Assembly: GCA_018266795.1 (NCBI GenBank)
Contig: JAFDZV010000019.1
Span: 152,901 to 216,900 of the forward strand
Source of the DNA: Bacteroidota bacterium
Lineage (GTDB): Bacteria > Bacteroidota > Ignavibacteria > OLB7
Direction of reading: 5' to 3'
Length of the DNA: 64,000 nucleotides
Shown in pieces: positions 43,792 through 53,006 of this stretch (position 1 is its first letter; the number at the start of each line of letters is the position of its first letter). The position numbers were made by a program, and so were the translations under genes. A model generated the notes under the pieces. That model saw only the letters and a list, made by a program, of their open reading frames with translations. It was not told the origin of the DNA and ran no database searches.

Positions 43792-45936
43792 ATGGACGAC
43801 GGTCGTCTCCCGCCTCTGTCTCATCGAACTGGAACCCAACCTCCTGCCCGGCCTGGCTGGGAAATCGAAGGGTGGGTTCGTCTGTTTGCATCCGGCATTC
43901 TGCTTCTCGCGATTGGAATCATCACCCCGCTCCGGCAACTCGATGCGCAGAATATTCCCGAAGCACCGGTGCGCGTCGGCGCGATCGGCAATTTCGGCAT
44001 CGGTACGCAATCCGCACAGATTCCCGTGTACGAGGGATCACCGGACTGCGGGATATTCACCAACGGAGTCACGACCACAATCCGCGGCGGGCTGGAGGCG
44101 GTAATGCCCCGCGCATTCGGGGAACGTCTGGGGTTCGGTGTCCGGCTCGGATTTGCCTCCGCAGCAACGAAGCTCACCGAGAAGCCGCGCGCCTTTCAGC
44201 GGTTGCTCGATCCCACCAGCGGCCATGTGCTGGTCGATATCGATCGCGAATTCCGTTTGGACACGAAGATCAATACCGTAGAGCTCGATCTGCTGGGTCA
44301 GTACACACTCGCTCCGGCGATCAGCCTGTCGGCCGGCGGATGTGTTGGATACCGGACGGGTGGAACCTTCACGGCAACCGACGTCATTCTTACCCCGGAC
44401 CGCAGCTTCGCCGATGGTGAACAATCACACCCGATTCCAAACACAACACCCCTCAGCATACGTCGCCTCGCAGTCAGCGGCCTTGCATCACTCTCCTTTC
44501 CGTTCCGCATACCGGGCAACATGTGGCTTGTGCCCTCGGTTTCAGCACGATACGATCTTCTGCGTTCGCTGACCGAAGTCGCATGGCGGGATGCCTCGGT
44601 GAATCTCGGCCTTGGAGTCCAGTTCGAGACGACATACCGAATGCCACCCCAACCGCCGGATACTCCGGCAATCCGGCAGACGCCCGCACGCGACACGACG
44701 CACCATGTTCCGGCGCTCACTGCGGCGATTACGATGGAGGGATCCGATTCGAACGGACACGCCACTGCACAGGCCGTTATCCGTGTCAACGAGATCGTAT
44801 TCCGCGACCATCTTCCGTTGCTGCCGGTTATCTACTTCGAGCCTGGCTCCGATACCGTAGCGACCCGCTACGAGACGCTCTCGCCCGACGCAACACATGA
44901 TTTTTCCTACGCAACCGTTGCCGAACTCCGGCCGGTGGCGATGTCGCACCAGGTGTTGAACCTTGTGGGGATGCGGCTGCGGGAGGATCGCGCTGCAAGA
45001 ATCACCCTGTACGGAACAACCGCCAGCGACGAACCCGATTCGCTAGGCGTTGAGCGCGCAGCGCGCATTCGCAGTTACCTGAACACCGTATGGGGCATCG
45101 CGAAAAACCGAATCGACGTGCGTACCGGCAGCGGTCCGCTCCCGCGCTCGGACGATGCAACGTCCGACGGCCGCGGTGAGAACCGGCGGGTGGTTGTCGC
45201 CTCCGCATCTGCCGGGATGCTGGCTCCCGTGGCAACAGAGCGCGTAGTGCGGGAGTTCAATCCGCCGCTGGTGAAACTCACCCCGATCATGAACGCCGAG
45301 GCAGGGATACGGGACTGGCAGATCACGATACGCCAGCGCGAGAAGCCGCTGGCGCTCTTTACAATGGCGGACACACGGGCCGGCCACAACGAAATCTCCT
45401 GGCTGCTCGATGACAACAGCATCGACAGCTCGCTCAAGGAGCTCGTTGCCGAACTTCGCGTTGAGGACTCCACCGGCCAGGTGCGGCTCGCATACGACAC
45501 GATCTCGCTCGCACTCGAGCGCAACAGCAGGGTTGTGCACGGCTCGCATGAAGGCAGTCCATCGCTCGAGCGGCTGAACTACGCACTGGTTGGCTTCGGC
45601 TTTCGCTCCGCTGCCGGCGACAAGGGGCACGATCTGTGGCTGCGCGAGCTGGCGGGCCAGATGCATGACCGCGCCAAGGTTCGTGTTGTTGGATATACCG
45701 ATCGCATTGGAGATGATTCGTACAACATGGAGCTCTCCCGCGGACGCGCCCAGTACGTCGCCGATCGTCTGAAGACATTCATGAGCCAGCGCGGTATTGA
45801 ACCGGGAGATATCGAGGTCGTCGGGGCGGGTGTTGATACGAGTCGCTTTCCGAACGATCTTCCGGAGGGACGCGTCCTCTCGCGCGGAGCGACAGTGACG
45901 GTAGATCAGCAGCCGCACGATGACCGGCATCAATAG
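43792..45936 (+). CDS. Envelope protein: N-terminal barrel plus two OmpA-like domains
   Basis: 714 residues from the ATG at 43792. Hydrophobic signal segment at about residues 30-48 (LFASGILLLAIGIITPLRQL). Residues ~55-300 read as strands of an outer-membrane barrel (RVGAIGNFGIGTQ, RLGFGVRLGFASAATKL, FRIPGNMWLVPSVSARYDLL). The first OmpA-like domain (~360-490) has VIYFEPGSDTV, VERAARIRSYLNTVWGI and GRGENRRVVV with the peptidoglycan-binding Arg. After a linker of about 100 residues, the second (~610-714) has RVVGYTDRIGDDSYNMELS, GRAQYVADRL and VGAGVD, but its end (EGRVLSRGATVTV) lacks the NRRV word. OmpA domains bind peptidoglycan; two in tandem are unusual. It probably ties the outer membrane to the wall. 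Confidence 0.82.
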   Translation: MDDGRLPPLSHRTGTQPPARPGWEIEGWVRLFASGILLLAIGIITPLRQLDAQNIPEAPVRVGAIGNFGIGTQSAQIPVYEGSPDCGIFTNGVTTTIRGGLEAVMPRAFGERLGFGVRLGFASAATKLTEKPRAFQRLLDPTSGHVLVDIDREFRLDTKINTVELDLLGQYTLAPAISLSAGGCVGYRTGGTFTATDVILTPDRSFADGEQSHPIPNTTPLSIRRLAVSGLASLSFPFRIPGNMWLVPSVSARYDLLRSLTEVAWRDASVNLGLGVQFETTYRMPPQPPDTPAIRQTPARDTTHHVPALTAAITMEGSDSNGHATAQAVIRVNEIVFRDHLPLLPVIYFEPGSDTVATRYETLSPDATHDFSYATVAELRPVAMSHQVLNLVGMRLREDRAARITLYGTTASDEPDSLGVERAARIRSYLNTVWGIAKNRIDVRTGSGPLPRSDDATSDGRGENRRVVVASASAGMLAPVATERVVREFNPPLVKLTPIMNAEAGIRDWQITIRQREKPLALFTMADTRAGHNEISWLLDDNSIDSSLKELVAELRVEDSTGQVRLAYDTISLALERNSRVVHGSHEGSPSLERLNYALVGFGFRSAAGDKGHDLWLRELAGQMHDRAKVRVVGYTDRIGDDSYNMELSRGRAQYVADRLKTFMSQRGIEPGDIEVVGAGVDTSRFPNDLPEGRVLSRGATVTVDQQPHDDRHQ

Positions 45937-46119
45937 GGGGGCTTCGCGGATTACGCGCTGCAGGCAGACGCATCCTCCCGCCCATTCCGCGAATGTGGGA
46001 TTGAGGCGGTCCTCCAGCGCGAGGCATTCAACCTCGATACGCATGATGTGTCGGATGCGAATCCGAATACCTCGACACGAGGATTCACAATGTCCGTTTC
46101 ATGTTCAGGAATCGATTAC

Positions 46120-46950
46120 ATGATGCGCTACCGATTCATTCCCTACATCGCAATGCTTGTGGCGATGCCAGCCGCAGCATATGCGCAACAGGCATCCAAC
46201 AGTGTGCTGGCGTGCAATGGCACCACGGACTACGTGGTCGCCTCGTCGGCATTGGACGTAACGAACACCTTCACCATCGAGCTCTGGGTCAATCCCACAA
46301 CCACACATCAGATTGATCAGGAGGTTGCCACGGGATATCAGAGCGGAGTCAAGGGAGAGCACTACGCCGTCTATCCGCTGCATGGCACGGCAATCTGGGG
46401 GGCTGGACATGCGGGCGTTGGGATCTCTGTCGGGACGAACGGCATCAGTGTCTACGAACATGCCGCCGATCACATGCCGGCAGTACTCGTATACGAGGCA
46501 CCGATCCACGGATGGACGCACATTGCAGTGGTCTATCAGGATCGCCGCCCAACGCTCTATGTCAATGGGGTGCTGGCACGTACAGGCCTTGCCAGCACGA
46601 TGAAGTACGTGCATCCGTCGGCCGGCCTGGTTTCGGGACGATATGTCTATGGTGGTATCGGCGGCGGCCCGTTCGGTTACTTTGCCGGGATGATCGATGA
46701 CTTCCGTGTCTGGAGCCACGCCCGATCCGCGGCCGAAATCAATCAGACGATGAGAAGCCCGGTTCCAGCCGGCACACCCGGGCTTGCCGTGGTCTACGAC
46801 ATGAACAGAAATGGCGCAGGTTCCGGTCTTATGGTTCGCAACGGCTCCGCGCCGACGAACAACGCCGTGACGGTAGGCACGCAGTCGACTCCGGTATTCG
46901 TTACGGCCAGCGTGACCGGCGACGCAGATCTGCAGCCAGCATTGAAGTAG
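46120..46950 (+). CDS. Secreted LamG/concanavalin A-like domain protein
   Basis: 276 residues; start at the ATG pair 46120/46123, followed by a signal peptide (FIPYIAMLVAMPAAAYAQ). One LamG-type jelly-roll fills most of the rest: SNSVLACNGTTDYVVASSAL, FTIELWVNPTT, WTHIAVVYQDRRPTLYVNGVL, FAGMIDDFRVWSHARSAAEI, the last being the family's closing strand with (D/E)(E/D)xRVW. Such domains bind sugars or proteins. No sorting domain follows; the end (DADLQPALK) is short. Location and partner are unknown. Confidence 0.82.
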   Translation: MMRYRFIPYIAMLVAMPAAAYAQQASNSVLACNGTTDYVVASSALDVTNTFTIELWVNPTTTHQIDQEVATGYQSGVKGEHYAVYPLHGTAIWGAGHAGVGISVGTNGISVYEHAADHMPAVLVYEAPIHGWTHIAVVYQDRRPTLYVNGVLARTGLASTMKYVHPSAGLVSGRYVYGGIGGGPFGYFAGMIDDFRVWSHARSAAEINQTMRSPVPAGTPGLAVVYDMNRNGAGSGLMVRNGSAPTNNAVTVGTQSTPVFVTASVTGDADLQPALK

Positions 46951-47008
46951 AAAATTCCGCGCGGCCGCAGCAATGAAAAACGTGCGCGCGCCGCGGAGGA
47001 TAACGTAA

Positions 47009-47038
47009 CGGCCGTGCAGTTGCGAAACTGCACGGCCG
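47009..47038 (+). terminator. Terminator after the LamG gene, 13-bp stem
   Basis: CGGCCGTGCAGTT (47009-47021), loop GCGA, AACTGCACGGCCG (47026-47038), 58 bases past the stop. Confidence 0.7.
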
Positions 47039-47663
47039 CACTATGTCCGGCATACGGTGAGATCTCTGATCCCGCCACACGCATGGAGCCGCGCCGGCAG
47101 ATCAGTATCCCTGATGGCATGAGGTCCGCCCGCACCGTTCGCGGCTGGAGGAAGCGGCAATAATCACCAGCGCAGTTGCACACACAATGCATCTCCGCTA
47201 TCAGCGTGCCATGCGCTGCGCGAAGGGAACGACAATGGTTGCGACGTCAACGCGGTGGACAGTGGTGCAGTGCACAACCCGGAACAGCAACTGCGAGACT
47301 GTCTTCATGCCACTCATCACAGGCGCAGAGCGTAGCAGGCAATACCCGCCGCTACTATCCCGCAGCAGACACAATGGTTCCGCATGCATGGATGCGACCT
47401 TTCAAGCACACAGATACGATCGACTATCGGATTATGACTATCGGATTAGCGATGCCCGGGAACGTGGGCGGATCAAACGAAGGGTTCGCGCATATGCAAC
47501 CGACGGTCGAGATTATATCACAAGTAACGACCAGGGGCGCAGGTCGCCGCGGGGTTGGTGGTATCAAAAAAAAGGAGACTCGCGCTCACTATCGGAAAAG
47601 AACATGACCGGGGATAGACACTATCCGCGTTCCCCCGGAAGGGATTGCGAAAGGAGAAGACTG
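47039..47663. other. Long spacer, no credible gene
   Basis: Most of a 1-kb gap between the LamG gene and the kinase gene. A rightward frame (47187-47813) spans it, but its first part is low in hydrophobic residues and high in Arg, Ser and Thr, without motif. An A8 run followed by GGAG (47567-47578) looks like a ribosome site without a start codon at the right place. Composition becomes more AT-rich from about 47560. Confidence 0.35.
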
Positions 47664-47813
47664 ATGGCCTTTTCTGCCATAAGGTCATCCGAACTTCATT
47701 CCGAGAAGGACCTCTCGTGTACCATCACCCTCAAACTTCTGGACCTCGATGAAGAAGCAGTTTCCAGCGATATGCACATGAACCTACTTCCGATCACCTT
47801 CCTATTCCTTTGA
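47664..47813 (+). CDS. Possible small ORF with ribosome site
   Basis: 49 codons. The ATG at 47664 has AAAGGAGAAG ending 4 bases upstream, one of the best ribosome sites in the window. The product is acidic in the middle (LKLLDLDEEAVSSD) and ends in a hydrophobic run (MNLLPITFLFL). An in-frame ATG at 47604 would add 20 residues. No family is recognised; the site could be chance in an AT-richer spacer. Confidence 0.25.
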   Translation: MAFSAIRSSELHSEKDLSCTITLKLLDLDEEAVSSDMHMNLLPITFLFL

Positions 47814-47854
47814 GCGCGAGTCTGGTTCTCAAAGAACACCCATAAGCCAAAAGA

Positions 47855-47873
47855 ACGAGTCCAATATACTCGT
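47855..47873 (-). terminator. Intrinsic terminator of the kinase operon
   Basis: Read leftwards: ACGAGT, 7-base loop, ACTCGT (47873-47855), then TCTTTTGG. It lies about 100 bases past the stop of the last kinase gene at 47975. Confidence 0.5.
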
Positions 47874-47974
47874 GCAATATGAGGAGAAGATGAGATCTGA
47901 TACAGTTCATCACTCCTTGATCCGTGGCCGCATGCGGGTTTCCGCATCCCGCGCATCGCTCCGCTCTACCGACA

Positions 47975-49492
47975 CTACGACGGCAGGGCAATCGATACCC
48001 GGGTACCAACCGGATCCAATGGTTCAATGATCACCTCGCCGCCGTGCGCGTCTGCCACGGACTTGACGATGGAGAGCCCCAGCCCGCTTCCGATAGTGCT
48101 TCGCGCCCCATCGCCGCGATAGAAGCGCTCGAACAGCTGCTCCACCGGATCGGCTCCGATACCGCTCCCGGCATCCTCGACAATGATACAGGCGCGCCTG
48201 TCCTTCACCATCACGCGAACGGTTATCGCCCCACCAACAGGCGAATACTTGACGGCGTTGTCCAGCACATTGGCGATCGCCCGCTGTACCATGTTGGGCG
48301 CGCTCAGAACTTCCGGCGTCTCGCTGAACTGAACGTTCCACATGAGCCCTTTCTCATTCGCAAGCTCGTTTGAATCGGCAAGGCAGTTCAGTACAAGCTC
48401 ATCGAGGCGCGTCGGTCGGAAGTCTACCTGCGGATCCAGGCTGTCGAGCGTCGCCAACAGCAGCAGATCCTTGGTGAGATGATCCAGGCGCCGTGACTCC
48501 ATGTCGATCCGATTCAAAGCCTCGCGGGTTTCATCGTCGTGCACGGTGCTCTGCTTGAGAAGTTCCAGCTCCGCGCGAACCACGGTAAGCGGAGTAAGCA
48601 GATCGTGCGAGGCGTGTGCCACAAAACGAACTTGTGATCGGCGGGTGCGTTCGGCCATGGCGCTCACTTCTGCCGATCGTTCATCCATCCGCCGGATCAA
48701 CACATCGTGCTCATTGCGAAGCGCCTCCTCCAGCTGCTTACGCTGGGTAATGTCCGTACAGACGCCGTCGGCATGCAGAACTCCATCGCGCTGGTATGTC
48801 ATGATTGCGCGACTATGCACCCAGACATAGCTTCCGGCGCTGTTGCGAATGCGGAACTCGACGTTGTACGCCTGATTGTGTTCGAACAGACGGTGGTGTG
48901 CCTCCATGAACTCCGCCACATGGTCCGGATGGATCAATTGGCGGCAGATATCGGCGCCAAGCGCGTAGATGTTGTCGGGTGTATAGCCCAGAACCTCCTC
49001 GATGCGCGAGCTGATGAACGCCATGCTCCCATCGGCGCGGATGGTCCACGTAATGTCCGGTATATGCTCAATGAGGCTGCGGAATGCCCCTTCATTGCCA
49101 AACGTCCCCGCGGAGCCGACAGCAGCGGAATAGGTACCTCCCTGCATCGCCGGCATCATATGTGCTCCGGGTTTCCTGAGCAGCCACCAGCATTCGTCGA
49201 CATCGAGATCGAACGGCAATGCCGTCGAGATAACCACTCGTTCGGCCAGGCCGTTGATGGTGGACTGCATGGAGAGTTCGATCTGAGCAGGCTCCGCCAC
49301 GAGGCCGTTGGCGATCGCCGCGAACTGTTCACGCGAGTCCGCTTCGATGAACGACGAAAGTGAAACACCTACGAACGACTCACCGACATAGCGGCGCGCA
49401 GCTGCGTTTGCATTGCGTATGATGCCGCTTCGATCGGTACTGATGATCGCATCTGATAAAGAATCCATCAGATGCTTCAGCGTTGCTGCCAT
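47975..49492 (-). CDS. PAS-domain sensor histidine kinase
   Basis: 505 residues from the ATG at 49492, which has GGGGAGAGA about 6 bases upstream. No membrane segment or signal, so a soluble sensor. First PAS region at about residues 1-100 (SDAIISTDRSGIIRNANAAA), a second at about 130-260 (FRSLIEHIPDITWTI, YVWVHSRAIM, GVCTDITQRKQLEEAL). A helical linker leads to the HisKA box VRFVAHASHDLLTPLTVVRA with the phospho-His. ATPase: N box QRAIANVLDNAVKYS, G1 VEDAGSGIG, G2 GSGLGLSIVKSV. Third gene after the response regulator and the larger kinase; gap to the latter is 353 bases. Confidence 0.92.
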   Translation of the reverse strand: MAATLKHLMDSLSDAIISTDRSGIIRNANAAARRYVGESFVGVSLSSFIEADSREQFAAIANGLVAEPAQIELSMQSTINGLAERVVISTALPFDLDVDECWWLLRKPGAHMMPAMQGGTYSAAVGSAGTFGNEGAFRSLIEHIPDITWTIRADGSMAFISSRIEEVLGYTPDNIYALGADICRQLIHPDHVAEFMEAHHRLFEHNQAYNVEFRIRNSAGSYVWVHSRAIMTYQRDGVLHADGVCTDITQRKQLEEALRNEHDVLIRRMDERSAEVSAMAERTRRSQVRFVAHASHDLLTPLTVVRAELELLKQSTVHDDETREALNRIDMESRRLDHLTKDLLLLATLDSLDPQVDFRPTRLDELVLNCLADSNELANEKGLMWNVQFSETPEVLSAPNMVQRAIANVLDNAVKYSPVGGAITVRVMVKDRRACIIVEDAGSGIGADPVEQLFERFYRGDGARSTIGSGLGLSIVKSVADAHGGEVIIEPLDPVGTRVSIALPS

Positions 49493-49845
49493 GAATCTCT
49501 CTCCCCACGGCAAACCGCATGACTCGGAAGTGGATTCAAAGCACTACCAGTCACGGCCACAGCGGTCCGTGGTCAATTATTGAAGCTCGATTGTACGCCT
49601 ATCAGCCTTGGTGGCGGTTTCCGCTTGAACGACGACTGAATGCACTAACTCCCTCACATCTTCGCGCCCCCCGAATGCGAATGCCATGTTCGCAGGCACG
49701 AAATACAGTGACATGAAAGATTGGCCGCTGCCGTCGACGTTGTTACCACCGGTTGGCAAGCTACAATCCGTAAATGAGAAGAAGATGAGATGTCTCGTGG
49801 TGTGATATCGCAGTGCCCCCCGCCATCTCTCCGGCGCAGACGCGC
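49493..49845. other. Spacer between the two kinase genes
   Basis: 353 bases, no gene. A word ATGAGAAGAAGATGAGAT (49775-49792) recurs with one change at 47879-47896; both lie 50-80 bases past a kinase stop codon. The kinase gene at 49492 may have its own promoter here, but I cannot pick one. Confidence 0.35.
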
Positions 49846-52800
49846 TCACTCTACTGAAACCGGAGCCGGCGCGGCCAGGGATGCCATGGGAATCTCCATC
49901 GATATCGTGGTTCCCTTGCCGGACTCGGATTCGATTCCGATCGCTCCGCCATGCCCGTCGATCACCGCCTTCACGATCGAGAGCCCGAGGCCGGAGCCGG
50001 TTGTCTGGCGCGAAAGATCGCCCCGATAAAAACGATCGAACACATGCGGAAGGTCGCTCTGCGATATGCCGACGCCGTTGTCCGATACCTCCACGGTTGC
50101 CGTGCAGTCCTGATATGTCAGACGTACTTCCACGATACTCGAACGCCCCGAATACTTGATTGCATTCTCCAGAACATTCGTCACCGCGCGGTGCAGCATC
50201 ATCCCGTTGCACCGAACTGAAACCGGCTCCTGCACGTCGATGTTCCATGAAATGCCCTTGTCCGCCGCAAGCGTCTGCAATTGGGCAACACAGTCGAACA
50301 AGAGATCGTCCAATTGGATCAGCTCCGTAGCGGTGAGCGTCCGCTGGGAATCGATTGTTGCCAGAAGAAGGAGATCGCTCGCCATGTTCTCGAGACGCCT
50401 GGATTCATTTGCAATGCGGAGCAGCGACTGGCGGGTTGAAAGATCGTGTACCTCACGCTGCAACAGGAGATCCAGTTCGGCACGCACAACCGTAAGCGGA
50501 GTACGGAGATCGTGCGAGGCATCGGCCACGAATCGCTGCTGGATCTGATGCGCCTGCTCGAGCCTCGCCATCATATCCACGATCTCGGCTGTGCGTTCGG
50601 CGACACGCACTTCCAACCGGTCGTTGATCTCCTGCAGTGCTCGCTCGGCTTCCTTGCGATCGGTGATATCGGACACCATTGCAAGTGTGCCCCCCGGTGA
50701 ACCGTCGCGCTCAACGAGCGGATTGGCGGAGATTACTGCCCACATCACGGTGCCGTCCGTACGAATCAGCTTCATGTCATGGCGCTGCGGAAGCCCTGCT
50801 GCGTGACCGCGAAGAATCTCCATCGGCAATCCATGCCCCGATTCGGCAAACACCGTGAAGTGGCGGTTGCGCATCTCCTCCAACGAATATCCGAGCATCT
50901 CTGACATTCGGGCGTTTGCAAACCTGATGCGCCCCTCCCCATCGATCATGATGATTCCCTCCTGCGCCGTCTCCACGATTCGCCGATAGCGCTCCTCGCT
51001 CTCGCGCAGCGCATCCTCCACCTTCTTCCGCTCGGTCAGGTCCGTCATCGCTCCGATCATATGCACCGGCTTACCGGAGACATCGCGCATCAGATACGCG
51101 CTGTCGCGAACAAATGCGTAGGAGCCGTCGCTGCATTGGAACCGATATTCGGCTGTCCAGAACTGAACGTTGTTCTCCACGGCAGCGCGAAGGCTCTGCG
51201 TCACGCCATCATGGTCATCGGGATGCAGGCGCTCCTTCCACCAGTCCATCGTGACCGTAACGAGCTCGGGATCGTACTTGAAGAGATGGTGCACGTTCGC
51301 GTGCCACGAGAGCGTATTGCTGGCGATGTCCCAATCCCAGATTGCATCGTTGGTTGCGCGCGCAGCGAGTTGAAAGCGCTCTTCGCTCCGCCGCAGCGAC
51401 AGCTCCGCCTGCACGCGTTCGGTAATCTCGATGGACTGGCCTCCGATCAGAACCTGGCCCGATACGTCGGGCACGGTAAACTTCGTGGTGAGGAAGTGAC
51501 GATCGCCGCTGACCTTGTCCACACGTGTAATCGTTCCAGAACTCGTCATCACCATCCGGTCAGCTTCTTCCCACAGATCCGCAAGCGGCTCGGGAAACAG
51601 ATCGCGGTCACGCAACCCGATGATCTCGGATGCAGGACGCCCGACGAGTTCGGTGAACATCTTGTTCACGAAGACATAGCGAAGATTGCGATCCTTGATG
51701 AAGGTCACCGAGGAACTGAGATCCATGAACGTCTGGAAGAGATGCTGGCTGTAACGCAGCGCATCCTCCACCTCCTTACGCTCGGTGATGTCGATCCCGG
51801 CCGCCACGATGTAGGCAACGCTGCCGGACGCATCGTATATCGCGCTGTTCGCCCACGAGATGTACCTCCGTTCGCCCGAACGTGTAATCCAGTGATTCTC
51901 CCGCACGTTCGGGAATGGGCCCTCACGTCGCAGCACAAACTGTGCCTTCACCTCCTCCACCTCCTCTGGTGGCACGACGAAGTCCCAGTAATGCCTCCCC
52001 TGAACCTCCTGCACGCGATACCGGGTCAGCTTCTCGCACGCCCTGTTGAAGCGAACGAAGCGGCCCTCGCGATCGACAACAACGGCGAGACTGCTCATCG
52101 TATCGAGAATCGCCGTGATGAAATCGCGCTCCGCCTGCAGCTCGCGTTTGTTGGCACGCAGGTCCCGTTCGAACCGGGCCCGCCGCGTGATGTCCGTTGC
52201 CACCCCGGTTGCACCGGTAATCCGGCCGGCGGCATCGCGCGTCGGCGAAACATGAGTCTGTAGAACAACGCCGTTCAGTTCCACCGTGCGGGTAACGGCA
52301 CGGCCGCTCAGGGCGCGGCGCGTCTCGGCTTCCATCTCCGGATAGATCTCGAAGGCGGAACGGCCGATCAGATCCTCCGTTCGAATGCGAAGCACGCGCA
52401 ATGCACTCCCCTCTGCAAACGTGACGATGCCATCACGATCCAGTTCGAACAGGAGCACCGGCGCGGCGTTGAGCACGCGCCGGGCACGTTCCTCGCTGCT
52501 TCGGAGCGCGGCATGAATGCGGTTCCGCTCGATACCATACCGGATGGACCGCTCCAGCAACCGGGCATTGAGTTGCCCCTTGGCAATGCAGTCCGATGCG
52601 CCCAGGCTCATCGCCTGCAGATCCAGTTCCTCGTCCGCCGTCTCGGAGAGTATGATGATCGGAGCTGCGAAGCCGATCGTATCGGCATATGTCAGGAGTT
52701 CGAACCCGATATGATCGGATGTGCTTGTGGAGGTATCGCCAACCAGGCAGACATCGTGGTTCGATTCGCCGAGCGCCACACGGCCTGCAGCGGAGGGAAC

Positions 52801-52914
52801 GGCACGGACTTCAAACGTCTTCGACGAGTGATGCAACATGTGGCTGATGAGGACAAACATCCCCTCATCATCGTCCACCAGCAATACCCGTATCGGCGGG
52901 TCTTTCGTTTCCAT
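49846..52914 (-). CDS. Receiver-PAS(x5)-histidine kinase
   Basis: 1022 residues, soluble. Residues ~7-130 form a receiver domain (RVLLVDDDEG acidic pocket; conserved Lys in DCIAKG), but the usual acceptor position after DVCLV is Gly59, with Asp60 next and a Ser/Thr-rich loop after it. Then five PAS domains at about 145-255, 275-395, 405-520, 530-650 and 655-780; several end in the DITxRK(E) word that begins the next helix. HisKA box QRFVADASHDLRTPLTVVRA near 825, N box HRAVTNVLENAIKYS, G1 VSDNGVGIS, G2 GSGLGLSIVKAV. The kinase core is close to that of the neighbouring kinase, so one may be a copy of the other. It follows the OmpR-type regulator by 92 bases and is its likely partner. Confidence 0.92.
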   Translation of the reverse strand: METKDPPIRVLLVDDDEGMFVLISHMLHHSSKTFEVRAVPSAAGRVALGESNHDVCLVGDTSTSTSDHIGFELLTYADTIGFAAPIIILSETADEELDLQAMSLGASDCIAKGQLNARLLERSIRYGIERNRIHAALRSSEERARRVLNAAPVLLFELDRDGIVTFAEGSALRVLRIRTEDLIGRSAFEIYPEMEAETRRALSGRAVTRTVELNGVVLQTHVSPTRDAAGRITGATGVATDITRRARFERDLRANKRELQAERDFITAILDTMSSLAVVVDREGRFVRFNRACEKLTRYRVQEVQGRHYWDFVVPPEEVEEVKAQFVLRREGPFPNVRENHWITRSGERRYISWANSAIYDASGSVAYIVAAGIDITERKEVEDALRYSQHLFQTFMDLSSSVTFIKDRNLRYVFVNKMFTELVGRPASEIIGLRDRDLFPEPLADLWEEADRMVMTSSGTITRVDKVSGDRHFLTTKFTVPDVSGQVLIGGQSIEITERVQAELSLRRSEERFQLAARATNDAIWDWDIASNTLSWHANVHHLFKYDPELVTVTMDWWKERLHPDDHDGVTQSLRAAVENNVQFWTAEYRFQCSDGSYAFVRDSAYLMRDVSGKPVHMIGAMTDLTERKKVEDALRESEERYRRIVETAQEGIIMIDGEGRIRFANARMSEMLGYSLEEMRNRHFTVFAESGHGLPMEILRGHAAGLPQRHDMKLIRTDGTVMWAVISANPLVERDGSPGGTLAMVSDITDRKEAERALQEINDRLEVRVAERTAEIVDMMARLEQAHQIQQRFVADASHDLRTPLTVVRAELDLLLQREVHDLSTRQSLLRIANESRRLENMASDLLLLATIDSQRTLTATELIQLDDLLFDCVAQLQTLAADKGISWNIDVQEPVSVRCNGMMLHRAVTNVLENAIKYSGRSSIVEVRLTYQDCTATVEVSDNGVGISQSDLPHVFDRFYRGDLSRQTTGSGLGLSIVKAVIDGHGGAIGIESESGKGTTISMEIPMASLAAPAPVSVE

Positions 52915-53006
52915 GCCGCGGTTCAGGACGTGTGTAAGCCCGGGCGGGTGTGTCGCCGTTCGTAGCCGGGCCAGGGGTAGACAACATCGCAGCTCAGGGA
53001 ACGGAC

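Noticed and set aside
51061-52263. Rightward 400-codon open frame
   Set aside because: Opposite strand of the receiver-PAS kinase gene; no motif.
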